A DNA stretch of 64,000 bases. Origin: Stutzerimonas stutzeri. GTDB taxonomy: Bacteria; Pseudomonadota; Gammaproteobacteria; Pseudomonadales; Pseudomonadaceae. The notes beneath the pieces are model-generated. The model was not told the DNA's origin, did not search any database, and saw only the letters and a list, made by a program, of their open reading frames with translations. Positions 16,457 through 24,686 of the stretch are shown here, piece by piece (position 1 is the first letter of the stretch; each line of letters begins with the position of its first letter). The stretch covers positions 3,240,001 through 3,304,000 of the forward strand of contig NZ_CP046902.1 of NCBI RefSeq assembly GCF_009789555.1. Reading direction: 5' to 3'. Made by a program: the position numbers and the translations under genes.

Positions 16457-16834
16457 ATGATTGAGCAGCCGACCCCCACCACTGTTTTCAAATGCCTGGC
16501 GGACGAGACACGGGCTCGCATGACCCTGCTCGTTGCTCGCGAGGGAGAGCTATGCGTCTGCGAGTTGACCTGTGCCCTGGCCGAAATCCAGCCCAAAATC
16601 TCGCGCCATCTGGCTCAGCTGCGCAACTGCGGGCTTCTGGCCGATCGCCGTCAGGGCCAATGGGTGTACTACCGGCTCCACCCGCAGTTGCCGGGCTGGG
16701 TCCATCAGATGTTGCAGACCATTGGCGAGGCGAACGAGCGCTGGCTGGCGTCCGACACCCAGCGTCTGGACACCATGCGCAACCGGCCTGAACGCACATC
16801 AGTGTGTGACCGAACGAACCAGGAGCGACCATGA
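16457..16834 (+). CDS. arsR: Arsenical-resistance repressor ArsR
   Basis: A 125-residue ArsR/SmtB winged-helix repressor. The As(III) site ELCVCEL places Cys33 and Cys35 in the first recognition-helix region, with a further Cys39. QPKISRHLAQLRNCGLLADRR is the HTH (shown in part), followed by the wing QGQWVYYRL. Without arsenite it blocks its own promoter; binding As(III) releases DNA. The ATG at 16457 gives the family N-terminus (MIEQPTPTTVFKCLADETRA). An in-frame ATG at 16433 would leave almost no leader after the promoter. The stop overlaps the arsH ATG (ATGA). Confidence 0.93.
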   Translation: MIEQPTPTTVFKCLADETRARMTLLVAREGELCVCELTCALAEIQPKISRHLAQLRNCGLLADRRQGQWVYYRLHPQLPGWVHQMLQTIGEANERWLASDTQRLDTMRNRPERTSVCDRTNQERP

Positions 16835-17562
16835 GCGACCCTAGTCTGCTTGAAGCCCATGTGCCCAACATCGAAGGCGAGTCGTTCGCACTGCCTGACC
16901 TGGAACGGCTCGGCGATTCCGGCGATCTGCCCCATCCCCCTCGGATTCTGCTGCTCTACGGCTCGAACCGTGAACGCTCGTTCAGTCGCCTGATGGTCGA
17001 GGAAGCCTCGCGTCTGCTGCAACGCCTGGGTGCCGACACGCGAATCTTCGATCCGTCCGGGCTGCCCTTGCCCGACGACGCGCCGGATACGCATCCCAAG
17101 GTGCAACAACTGCGCGATCTGATGAGCTGGTCTGAAGGCCAGGTTTGGTGTTCGCCAGAGCGGCACGGCTCGATGAGCGCAGTATTCAAGGCGCAGATCG
17201 ATTGGGTGCCGCTGGCGCTCGGGGCCGTTCGCCCGACCCAGGGCAAGACCCTCGCGGTGATGCAGGTCTGCGGCGGCTCGCAGTCGTTCAACGTGGTCAA
17301 CCAGCTGCGCGTGCTGGGGCGCTGGATGCGTATGTTCACCATCCCCAACCAGTCGTCGGTGCAGAAGGCGTTTCTCGAGTTCGACGACGCCGGTCGGATG
17401 AAACCGTCTGCCTATTACGACAGGCTGGTTGACGTCATGGAAGAGCTGATGAAGTTCACCCTTCTGCTTCGGGGGCGGCAGGACTATCTGGTCGACCGCT
17501 ATTCCGAGCGCAAGGAGTCGGCTGAGGCGCTGTCCCGTCGCGTCAACCAGCGGTCCCTCTAG
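16831..17562 (+). CDS. arsH: NADPH-dependent FMN reductase ArsH
   Basis: A 243-residue flavodoxin-like protein. LLYGSNRERSFSRLMVEEA (about residues 45-63) binds the FMN phosphate. VWCSPERHGSMSAVFKAQID and GKTLAVMQVCGGSQSFN are ArsH-specific. ArsH oxidises trivalent organoarsenicals such as methylarsenite to less toxic pentavalent forms, and reduces quinones or azo dyes in vitro. It overlaps arsR by four bases, so it belongs to the ArsR-controlled operon. Length is typical. Confidence 0.95.
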   Translation: MSDPSLLEAHVPNIEGESFALPDLERLGDSGDLPHPPRILLLYGSNRERSFSRLMVEEASRLLQRLGADTRIFDPSGLPLPDDAPDTHPKVQQLRDLMSWSEGQVWCSPERHGSMSAVFKAQIDWVPLALGAVRPTQGKTLAVMQVCGGSQSFNVVNQLRVLGRWMRMFTIPNQSSVQKAFLEFDDAGRMKPSAYYDRLVDVMEELMKFTLLLRGRQDYLVDRYSERKESAEALSRRVNQRSL

Positions 17563-17573
17563 AGGCGTCGAAC

Positions 17574-17702
17574 ATGTCACTTTTTTATATCAACCTGCGC
17601 GAGCGGTCCACGGTCAGCCTGATCCAGACGCTGGGGCCGACCCTTGGCGGATATTCACGCCGCACGGTCTGGACCGCTCCGTTCACGACAGGTCGCGCCT
17701 GA
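17574..17702 (+). CDS. Small ORF (42 residues) coupled to ynfA
   Basis: An ATG at 17574 with AGAGGCG nearby opens a 42-codon frame (MSLFYINLRERSTVSL...) that ends in TGATG with the ynfA start. It lies inside the ars operon, 11 bp after arsH. No family is recognised and no signal or membrane segment is seen. It may be a small protein, a translation-coupling leader for ynfA, or chance; without it ynfA would have a 139-bp gap and little SD of its own. Confidence 0.4.
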   Translation: MSLFYINLRERSTVSLIQTLGPTLGGYSRRTVWTAPFTTGRA

Positions 17703-18028
17703 TGCTCAAGACCACCGCCCTGTTCGCGCTCACCGCTGTCGCGGAAATCATCGGCTGCTACCTGCCTTATCTCTGGCTCAAGCAAGGCAAGAGTGCCTGG
17801 CTGCTGCTACCGGCGGCCCTGTCGCTGGCGCTGTTCGCCTGGTTGTTGACCTTGCATCCGACCGCTGCGGGGCGGGTTTATGCCGCCTATGGTGGGGTTT
17901 ATGTCGGCGTGGCGGTGCTCTGGTTGTGGCTGGTCGAGGGTGTCCGGCCCACTCACTGGGACCTGCTCGGCTGCGCAGTGGCCCTGCTCGGCATGGCCAT
18001 CATCATGTTTGCCCCGCGCGCGACCTGA
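17702..18028 (+). CDS. ynfA: YnfA/UPF0060 family membrane protein
   Basis: A 108-residue protein with four transmembrane segments. The family signatures are EIIGCYLPYLWLKQGKSAWL, AGRVYAAYGGVYVGVAVLWL and LLGCAVALLGMAIIMFAPR. YnfA is a small SMR-like transporter family with reported drug efflux in enterobacteria. Found here between arsH and GAPDH, it may move an arsenic-related or unrelated cation; its substrate is unknown. Its start shares bases with the stop of the 42-codon ORF. Confidence 0.92.
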   Translation: MLKTTALFALTAVAEIIGCYLPYLWLKQGKSAWLLLPAALSLALFAWLLTLHPTAAGRVYAAYGGVYVGVAVLWLWLVEGVRPTHWDLLGCAVALLGMAIIMFAPRAT

Positions 18029-18052
18029 CTCAATTTTGTGGAGCGACGCTGC

Positions 18053-19060
18053 ATGACGATCAAAATAGGCATAAACGGCTTTGGCCGTATCGGGCGTCTG
18101 GCACTTCGTGCGGCCTGGGGCTGGCCGGAGCTGCAATTCATTCGGATCAATGACCCCGCCGGCGACGCCGCCACCCACGCTCATCTGTTGAATTTCGACT
18201 CGGTGCATGGCCGCTGGCAACACGAAGCGAGCAGTGAAGACGAGTGTCTGCTGATCGAGGGCCGGCGAATCCAGGTGACCGCGAACAAAACCATCGCCGA
18301 CACCGACTGGTCCGATTGCGATCTGGTGATCGAAGCCAGCGGCAAGATGAAGACCGTCGACCGACTGCAAGACTATCTGCGCCAGGGCGTGAAGCGCGTC
18401 GTGGTCAGCGCGCCGGTGAAGGAAGCCGGTGCGCTCAATATCGTCATGGGGGTCAACGACCACCTGTTCGACCCGGCCCGGCATCGCATCGTCACTGCGG
18501 CCTCGTGTACCACCAATTGCCTGGCACCGGTGGTCAAGGTGATCCACGAACACCTCGGCATTCGGCACGGGTCGATCACTACCATTCACGATCTGACCAA
18601 TACCCAGAGCATTCTCGACCAGCCGCACAAGGATTTGCGCCGGGCCCGTGCGTCGGGCATGAGCCTGATCCCCACCACCACCGGTTCGGCGACCGCCATC
18701 GCGGAAATCTTTCCGGAGTTGCGCGGCAAGCTCAACGGCCACGCGGTGCGTGTGCCGCTGGCCAATGCATCGCTGACCGACTGCGTGTTCGAGGTGGAGC
18801 GCGTCACCACGGTCGATGAGGTCAATCAATTGCTGCGCGCCGCGGCGAGCGAGGGGCCATTGAAGGGCATTCTGGGCTATGAAGAGCGCCCGCTGGTGTC
18901 CGTCGACTACCGCAGCGATCCGCGGTCATCGATCATCGATGCGCTGTCGACCCTGGTCGTCAACGGGACTCAGGTGAAGCTCTATGCCTGGTACGACAAT
19001 GAGTGGGGATACGCCAACCGTACCGTAGAGCTGGCACGCCGGGTCGGCCTGGCCGGGTAA
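18053..19060 (+). CDS. Ars-operon glyceraldehyde-3-phosphate dehydrogenase
   Basis: A 335-residue type I GAPDH: NAD-binding NGFGRIGRLALRA at residues 7-19, catalytic AASCTTNCLAP (Cys near residue 150), LTNTQSILDQPHKDLRRARA and the C-terminal WYDNEWGYANRTVEL. In ars operons beside arsJ this enzyme uses arsenate in place of phosphate, making unstable 1-arseno-3-phosphoglycerate that ArsJ exports. The link is from known arsJ-gapdh biology and the gene order here. The ATG at 18053 follows a GGAG Shine-Dalgarno; five upstream in-frame codons from 18038 are unlikely to be used. Confidence 0.92.
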   Translation: MTIKIGINGFGRIGRLALRAAWGWPELQFIRINDPAGDAATHAHLLNFDSVHGRWQHEASSEDECLLIEGRRIQVTANKTIADTDWSDCDLVIEASGKMKTVDRLQDYLRQGVKRVVVSAPVKEAGALNIVMGVNDHLFDPARHRIVTAASCTTNCLAPVVKVIHEHLGIRHGSITTIHDLTNTQSILDQPHKDLRRARASGMSLIPTTTGSATAIAEIFPELRGKLNGHAVRVPLANASLTDCVFEVERVTTVDEVNQLLRAAASEGPLKGILGYEERPLVSVDYRSDPRSSIIDALSTLVVNGTQVKLYAWYDNEWGYANRTVELARRVGLAG

Positions 19061-19123
19061 TCGCTCACAGCCGATCTTCATTCGGAGTGGCTGGCGCTGC
19101 CAGCCCAACGCAACAGGACCCTC

Positions 19124-20365
19124 ATGCACGCCCTCACCCGCCTCACGCCGGAGGTTCGCCAGTATCTACTGGTGACCGGCAACTATTGGGCCTTCACCCT
19201 GACTGACGGCGCGCTGCGCATGCTGGTCGTCCTGCATTTCCATACGCTCGGCTATACGCCGTTGCAGATTGCCGCGCTGTTCCTGTTCTACGAGCTGTTC
19301 GGCGTCGTCACCAATCTGCTCGGCGGTTATCTGGGCGCACGGATCGGCCTCAACCGCACCATGAATGCGGGTCTGGCGATGCAGGTGGTGGCGCTGCTGA
19401 TGCTCACCGTGCCGGCTGCATGGCTGACGATTCCCTGGGTGATGGGCGCGCAAGCGCTGTCCGGCATCGCCAAGGACCTGAACAAGATGAGCGCCAAAAG
19501 CTCGATCAAGCTGTTGCTGCCCGAGGCGCGCCAAGGCACGCTTTACAAGTGGGTGGCGCTGCTCACCGGCTCGAAGAATGCGCTCAAGGGCGTGGGCTTT
19601 TTCCTTGGTGGGGCCTTGCTCGCCGGTATCGCTTTTCGCGGGGCTTTACTGCTCATGGCCACGCTGTTGGCGCTGATCTGGCTATGCAGCCTGTCGCTGC
19701 TGAAAAAAGACCTGGGCAAGGCCAGGGCGAAACCGAAGTTTCGCGAGCTGCTGTCCAAGAGCCGTGCCATCAATGTGCTGTCCGCCGCCCGGATGTTCCT
19801 GTTCGGTGCCCGTGATGTCTGGTTCGTGGTGGCGCTGCCGGTCTATCTGTCTGCCGCGCTCGGTTGGGATTTCTGGCAGGTGGGCGGCTTTCTCGCGCTC
19901 TGGGTGATCGGTTACGGCATCGTCCAGACGCTCGCACCGGGGATCACCGGGAAGACGCGCGGCGAGGTTCCGGACGGGCGCGCGGCGTTCATCTGGGCGC
20001 TGCTGCTGGCGGGTCTGCCGGCCGCCATCGCACTGGGCATGAACCAGGGCGCTTCGACCGAAGCCGTGCTGCTGGGCGGGCTGCTGGCATTCGGTGCGCT
20101 GTTTGCCGTGAATTCATCGCTGCACAGCTACCTCATCGTCTCCTATGCCAAGGCCGACGGCGTGTCGCTGGACGTGGGCTTCTACTACATGTCCAACGCC
20201 CTTGGCCGATTGCTCGGCACGCTGTTGTCCGGCTGGATCTACCAGCGTTACGGCCTCGAAGCCTGCCTATGGGTTTCCAGCGGCTTCGTGTCACTGGCGG
20301 CGCTGATATCGACCGGGCTGCCGCGGCGTGGCCAGCCAAAGCCTTCAACCGATCACGCCGGCTAG
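19124..20365 (+). CDS. arsJ: Organoarsenical efflux MFS transporter ArsJ
   Basis: A 413-residue major facilitator with about 11-12 hydrophobic segments, starting MHALTRLTPEVRQYLLVTGNYWAFTLTD (given only as its position, residues 1-28). ArsJ-like elements include GGYLGARIGL, SGIAKDLNKMSAKSSIKLL and ARMFLFGARDVWFVVALPVY. It exports 1-arseno-3-phosphoglycerate made by the adjacent GAPDH, so arsenate is removed without reduction. It is the last gene of arsR-arsH-ORF-ynfA-gapdh-arsJ. No arsB/acr3 or arsC is present, so arsenite efflux must be encoded elsewhere if it exists. Confidence 0.92.
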   Translation: MHALTRLTPEVRQYLLVTGNYWAFTLTDGALRMLVVLHFHTLGYTPLQIAALFLFYELFGVVTNLLGGYLGARIGLNRTMNAGLAMQVVALLMLTVPAAWLTIPWVMGAQALSGIAKDLNKMSAKSSIKLLLPEARQGTLYKWVALLTGSKNALKGVGFFLGGALLAGIAFRGALLLMATLLALIWLCSLSLLKKDLGKARAKPKFRELLSKSRAINVLSAARMFLFGARDVWFVVALPVYLSAALGWDFWQVGGFLALWVIGYGIVQTLAPGITGKTRGEVPDGRAAFIWALLLAGLPAAIALGMNQGASTEAVLLGGLLAFGALFAVNSSLHSYLIVSYAKADGVSLDVGFYYMSNALGRLLGTLLSGWIYQRYGLEACLWVSSGFVSLAALISTGLPRRGQPKPSTDHAG

Positions 20366-20460
20366 CCGGCACCGCGGCATCATGGCTGCAACCGCGACGA
20401 TGACCTCACGGACAAACATCCCCTGACGTGAGCGACCCGCCGTGCCAGGCAGTCGCCGGC

Positions 20461-22365
20461 TCAGTGCAGCAATGTCAGGTAGAAACGGCACTCGCGCTCC
20501 AGTGCGTCGGCAAGATTGGCCGCTTGTCGAAAACCGTGGCGCTCCTGCGGATAGAAGCAGTATTCGACCGGGACGTTGCGCCGGCCGAGGGCGGCCACCA
20601 TCGATTCGGTCTGCTCGGGAAGCACCACGGCATCCTGCCCGCCTTGAAAAAAAATCACCGGCACCCTGATCCTTGCCGCGTTCAGCAACGGCGTGCGCTG
20701 TCGATAGCGCTCCGCATCCCGCTCGGGATCGCCGATCAGCCAGTCCAGGTAATCGGCTTCGAACTTGTGCGTGACACGTCGCAACGCTAGGGGATCGCTG
20801 ACGCCGTAGAGGCTGGCGCCGCCACTGAATCCTGCGTCGGAGGCCAGCGCGCACAATGCGGTATAGCCGCCCGCGCTCGAACCCCGGATGAACGTGCGGC
20901 GCGGATCGATCTGCCCACGCTCGGCCAGTGCCGAGACGACCGCGCCGGCATCTTCCACGTCGACGACGCCCCATTGCTGGTACAAGCGTTGACGGTATGC
21001 GCGACCGAAGCCGCTGCTGCCCCGATAATTCAGATCTGCCACCGCGAAGCCGCGCTGGGTCCAATACTGGATACGCGGATCGAACACCGGATAGCAGGCT
21101 GAGGTCGGCCCGCCGTGGAGGAATACCACCAGCGGCGGTTTCTCCCCGCCCAACCCCATGCAGTCGAGGTTGCGCGGCGGGTAGAAGAATGCGTGCGCGG
21201 TTTCGGACCCAGCGGTGGTGAAGCTGAACGGCTCGGGACGCGACAGCTGATCGGCCGGCAACGGCTGCTGGCCGCCAGCGATAATTTCGGTTCGACCCGT
21301 GGCGCGTGCTATCGCCAGCACCGCAGGCGCACGGTCGACGGCGCCAGCGATGCAGTAGTAGTTCAGCGGGTCGGCCGCCAATTGCCGGCACCGTGTAAAG
21401 GCCGTCGCCAGGGGACGTTCGCGGCCCTCGCGATCCTGGTCCAGCAGCAGGCCGTGGCCCTCGACCGTCCGTGTCAGCAGCAACCCACCCGAGGCCAGCG
21501 GCAGGTAGCTGACGGTGCCCAGTTGCCAGGGCGCAGGCGCGTGATCGAACGCCGCCGGTGCGCCCTCCCCCGTGTCATGACCGGCGTGGTTCACCGGCCC
21601 CCACCGGCCATCCTGCTCACACCAGGGTTGCCACCAGCCGGCTCTGTCGCTCAGGCAGTAAAGCGTCCCGTCCGCCGCGAACCGTGGCTGTTGCAAGGAT
21701 TCATTACCGCCCGTTCCAGCGAGGCATCGCGGCGCTTGCCAGGCCCCGTCGGCGCTGCGCTCGGCCATCCACAGACACGTCGCAGTCCAGGGTTGGTCAG
21801 GGCGCTGCCACTGAATCCAGGCCATACGCCCGGCATCGGCATCGAGCGCGGGCGATGCGTAGAAGTCCGCGCCCTCGGCGACAACGCCACGTTGGCCGCT
21901 GGCCACCGAGAGGCTGACCAGCCGGTGCTCTACCCGATTCCCGACATGGGATTGCTCGATCGCCACGATTGCACCCTCGCGAGGGTCGAACTGCAGATCA
22001 CCGTAGCGGCAATGCCCCCGTTGCGTCAGCGCGATGGGTTCGCCGGCCTTGTCGTCGATGGACTGCAGGTAGATCTGCTGGTCGCTTTCGTTGACGAAGG
22101 CCACGCCTCGGTCCGTCAGGCAGAAGGCGCCTCCACCGTATTCGTAGACCCGGCTGCGCAAGGATACGCCGGCTGGCGTGACACAGACGGCATGGCCGGC
22201 ACGCCAGTGCCACAGCGTGCAGCGCGCATCCTCTGGTTGGTATTGGAGCCAGAACACACCGTCGTGGCCTGCGCGAAGCTCGGCAAAATCACCGCTTGCC
22301 GATGCCGCATCTTCGGCGGTCCAACCGCTGGGCCAGAAGCCATAGGGAATTGCGCGCTGGGTCAT
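20461..22365 (-). CDS. pqqM: S9 prolyl-oligopeptidase-like peptidase of the pqq cluster
   Basis: A 634-residue alpha/beta-hydrolase peptidase. The N-terminal ~380 residues are beta-propeller-like, with repeated WIQW and LYCLSDRAGWWQPW-type blades. The C-terminal catalytic domain has VVFLHGGPTSACYPVFDPRI, nucleophile region FIRGSSAGGYTAL, then QGGQDAVVLPEQTE (Asp) and RHGFRQ (His). Directly after pqqE (44 bp) in the same direction. An S9 peptidase, sometimes named PqqM, is recorded in this place in Pseudomonas pqq operons and is thought to help trim PqqA; that assignment is by synteny. Cytoplasmic, no signal peptide. Confidence 0.82.
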   Translation of the reverse strand: MTQRAIPYGFWPSGWTAEDAASASGDFAELRAGHDGVFWLQYQPEDARCTLWHWRAGHAVCVTPAGVSLRSRVYEYGGGAFCLTDRGVAFVNESDQQIYLQSIDDKAGEPIALTQRGHCRYGDLQFDPREGAIVAIEQSHVGNRVEHRLVSLSVASGQRGVVAEGADFYASPALDADAGRMAWIQWQRPDQPWTATCLWMAERSADGAWQAPRCLAGTGGNESLQQPRFAADGTLYCLSDRAGWWQPWCEQDGRWGPVNHAGHDTGEGAPAAFDHAPAPWQLGTVSYLPLASGGLLLTRTVEGHGLLLDQDREGRERPLATAFTRCRQLAADPLNYYCIAGAVDRAPAVLAIARATGRTEIIAGGQQPLPADQLSRPEPFSFTTAGSETAHAFFYPPRNLDCMGLGGEKPPLVVFLHGGPTSACYPVFDPRIQYWTQRGFAVADLNYRGSSGFGRAYRQRLYQQWGVVDVEDAGAVVSALAERGQIDPRRTFIRGSSAGGYTALCALASDAGFSGGASLYGVSDPLALRRVTHKFEADYLDWLIGDPERDAERYRQRTPLLNAARIRVPVIFFQGGQDAVVLPEQTESMVAALGRRNVPVEYCFYPQERHGFRQAANLADALERECRFYLTLLH

Positions 22366-22409
22366 CTCGGTCTCACTGGTTCGACAGGTCTCGGACGGAT
22401 CGACGATCC

Positions 22410-23564
22410 TTACACCTTGAGGATCAGTTTCGATGTCCTCTCGTTGCGGAAGGTCAGTTCATCCAACCCGCGCGGCGCCTGCTCGGCCTCGGTACGCGCA
22501 GCGAGGATGCGGGCGTGGTGAGGTGATTTGCTGCATACCGGGTCGGCGTTGGTGGCCTCGCCAGTGAGTATGAAGGCCTGGCAGCGGCATCCGCCGAAGT
22601 CCTTTTCCCGCTCGTCGCAGGATTGGCAAGGTTCGGGCATCCAGTCGAAGCCGCGAAATCGGTTGAAGCCGAACGAGTGCTTCCAGATCTGCTCGATGCT
22701 TTGCTCACGCACGTTCGGAAAGCTGATCGGCAACTGTCGCGCGCTGTGGCAAGGCAACGCGGTTCCGTCGGGGGTCACGTCGAGGAACAGGTTGCCCCAG
22801 CCGTTCATGCAGCCCTTGGGGCGTTCTTCGTAATAATCGGGCGTGACGAAAATCAGCTTGCAGGGATGATTGCGTTCCGCGAGCCTGGCGCGCCATTGGT
22901 TGGTGATACGTTCGGCCCGCACCAACTGGTCCTTGCTCGGCAACAATCCGGCGCGGTTGAGCTCGGCCCAGCCGTAGAACTGGCAGGTGGCGAGTTCCAC
23001 GAAGTCGGCCTCAAGCTCCAGGCACAGCTCGATGATGCGTTCGATGTTGTCGATGTTGTGGCGGTGCGTGACGAAGTTCAGCACCATCGGATAGCCATGG
23101 GCCTTGACCGCACGCGCCATCGCGAGCTTCTGTGCAAAGGCCTTTTTCGAGCCGGCGAGCAGATTGTTCACCTCCTCGTCCGCCGCCTGAAAGCTGATCT
23201 GGATATGATCGAGCCCGGCGCGTGCGAAAGCAGCGATCTTTTCTTCGGTCAAACCGATGCCCGAGGTGATCAGGTTGGTGTAGTAGCCAAGCTCGCGTGC
23301 AGCCTTTATCAGCTCGGCCAGGTCCTGCCTGACCAGCGGCTCGCCTCCGGAAAACCCCAGCTGCGCCGCGCCCAAGGCGCGTGCCTGGCGGAACACGTCG
23401 ATCCACTGCGCGGTCGTCAGCTCGTCGTGGCTGCGGGCGAAATCCAGCGGATTCGAGCAGTACGGACACTGCAACGGGCAGCGGTAGGTCAGCTCAGCCA
23501 GCAACCACAGCGGTGGGCCCGGCTCGAAGCCTGGTTTAACGAAGCTCGATCCAGAACCGTTCAA
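22410..23564 (-). CDS. pqqE: PqqA peptide cyclase (radical SAM)
   Basis: A 384-residue radical SAM enzyme that joins the Glu and Tyr side chains of PqqA while PqqD presents the peptide. The AdoMet cluster motif CPLQCPYC is at about residue 28. The SPASM domain at the C-terminus has GCMNGWGN, ALPCHS and CQSCDEREKDFGGCRCQAF for two auxiliary Fe-S clusters. The frame is open upstream to 23693, but there it overlaps pqqD. The likely start is TTG (23564-23562), preceded by a strong GGAGGTGG, giving a 29-bp overlap with the end of pqqD. The protein N-terminus is then MNGSGSSFVKPGFEPG. Confidence 0.93.
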   Translation of the reverse strand: MNGSGSSFVKPGFEPGPPLWLLAELTYRCPLQCPYCSNPLDFARSHDELTTAQWIDVFRQARALGAAQLGFSGGEPLVRQDLAELIKAARELGYYTNLITSGIGLTEEKIAAFARAGLDHIQISFQAADEEVNNLLAGSKKAFAQKLAMARAVKAHGYPMVLNFVTHRHNIDNIERIIELCLELEADFVELATCQFYGWAELNRAGLLPSKDQLVRAERITNQWRARLAERNHPCKLIFVTPDYYEERPKGCMNGWGNLFLDVTPDGTALPCHSARQLPISFPNVREQSIEQIWKHSFGFNRFRGFDWMPEPCQSCDEREKDFGGCRCQAFILTGEATNADPVCSKSPHHARILAARTEAEQAPRGLDELTFRNERTSKLILKV

Positions 23565-23814
23565 TGGCCACCTCCAGGAACGCGACGATGTCTTCCTCGA
23601 TCCCTTCCGCCTCTGGGTAGCGCGCCTGCAGGTCAGCGACGATGGCACCCACCGTGCGTGCGCCATCCACCTCGCCGAGCACCGCCGCGGCACTTTCGTT
23701 GAGTTTGATCATGCCCTCGGGATAGAGCAGCACATGGCAATCCTGCGCGGGCTCCCATTGAAAGCGGAAGCCACGCCGTAACACTGGGGTCCTGGTCAGC
23801 ATATTGTCAGTCAT
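23536..23814 (-). CDS. pqqD: PQQ biosynthesis peptide chaperone PqqD
   Basis: A 92-residue winged-helix-like RRE protein that binds PqqA and delivers it to PqqE. PVLRRGFRFQWEPAQDCHVL and YPEGMIKLNESAAAVL are the typical PqqD patterns. The ATG at 23814 has an AGAGGA Shine-Dalgarno; the open frame runs on to 23898 but the family starts here. It overlaps pqqE by 29 bases and follows pqqC by 55 bp. Confidence 0.95.
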   Translation of the reverse strand: MTDNMLTRTPVLRRGFRFQWEPAQDCHVLLYPEGMIKLNESAAAVLGEVDGARTVGAIVADLQARYPEAEGIEEDIVAFLEVAIERFWIELR

Positions 23815-23869
23815 CGCGGGGTCCTCTTGCCGCTGCGCAACGAGGGTGGCGGCGGAGGTAAGGGTCGGT

Positions 23870-24622
23870 TCACAGCGAGATGCCCGTATGCCATACACGC
23901 TCGCGGGTCACGGTGTGGTACGGCGGGCGATCCAGTTCATAGGCCATGCTCATGGCGTCGAGCATGCTCCAGAGCACGTCAAGTTTGAATTGCAGGATGT
24001 TCAACATCCGCTGTTGCGCGTCTCGCGTGGTGTAGTGATCGAGGGTGATGCGCAATCCATGTTCGACATCGCGGCGCGCTTCCCCGAGCCGCTTGCGGAA
24101 GTAGTCATAGCCGGATGGCTCGATCCACGGGTAATGCTGCGGCCAGGCCTCCAGGCGGGACTGATGAATGGTCGGGGCGAACAGCTCGGTCAGCGAACTG
24201 CTGGCCGCCTCCTGCCAGACCGCGTGACGCGCGAAGTTGACGTAGGCATCGACCGCGAAGCGGACGCCCGGCAGCACCCGGTCGTGGGAAAGGACCTCCT
24301 CGCGATCGAGCCCCACCGCTTCGGCAAGGCGCAGCCAGGCTTCGATACCGCCCTCCTCGCCCGGCGCGCCGTCATGATCGATGATGCGTTGCACCCACTC
24401 GCGCCGCGCCTCCCGGTCCGGACAGTTGGCCATGATCGCGGCATCCTTGAGCGGAATGCTCACCTGATAATAGAAGCGATTGGCGACCCAGCCCTGGATC
24501 TGTTCGCGCGTCGAACGCCCCTCATGCATGGCGCGGTGAAACGGGTGATGGATATGGTAATAGTCGCCCTTGGCACGGAGCGCCGCTTCGAATTCATCGC
24601 GGGTCATGGCTGGCAGGGTCAT
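23870..24622 (-). CDS. pqqC: Pyrroloquinoline-quinone synthase PqqC
   Basis: A 250-residue cofactorless oxidase that catalyses the final ring closure and eight-electron oxidation to PQQ. The conserved YHIHHPFHRAMHEG, WVANRFYYQVSIPLKDAAIM and DHDGAPGEEGGIEAWLRLAE segments carry active-site His, Arg and Tyr residues. Length is typical. It is followed by pqqD and preceded by pqqB (64 bp) in the leftward operon. Confidence 0.97.
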   Translation of the reverse strand: MTLPAMTRDEFEAALRAKGDYYHIHHPFHRAMHEGRSTREQIQGWVANRFYYQVSIPLKDAAIMANCPDREARREWVQRIIDHDGAPGEEGGIEAWLRLAEAVGLDREEVLSHDRVLPGVRFAVDAYVNFARHAVWQEAASSSLTELFAPTIHQSRLEAWPQHYPWIEPSGYDYFRKRLGEARRDVEHGLRITLDHYTTRDAQQRMLNILQFKLDVLWSMLDAMSMAYELDRPPYHTVTRERVWHTGISL

Positions 24623-24686
24623 AAGGCTTCCTTACGCATTGTGCAGTTGGATCTCCAGGCCGCGGGCGCGCCTGTCGCCGCTGTCG

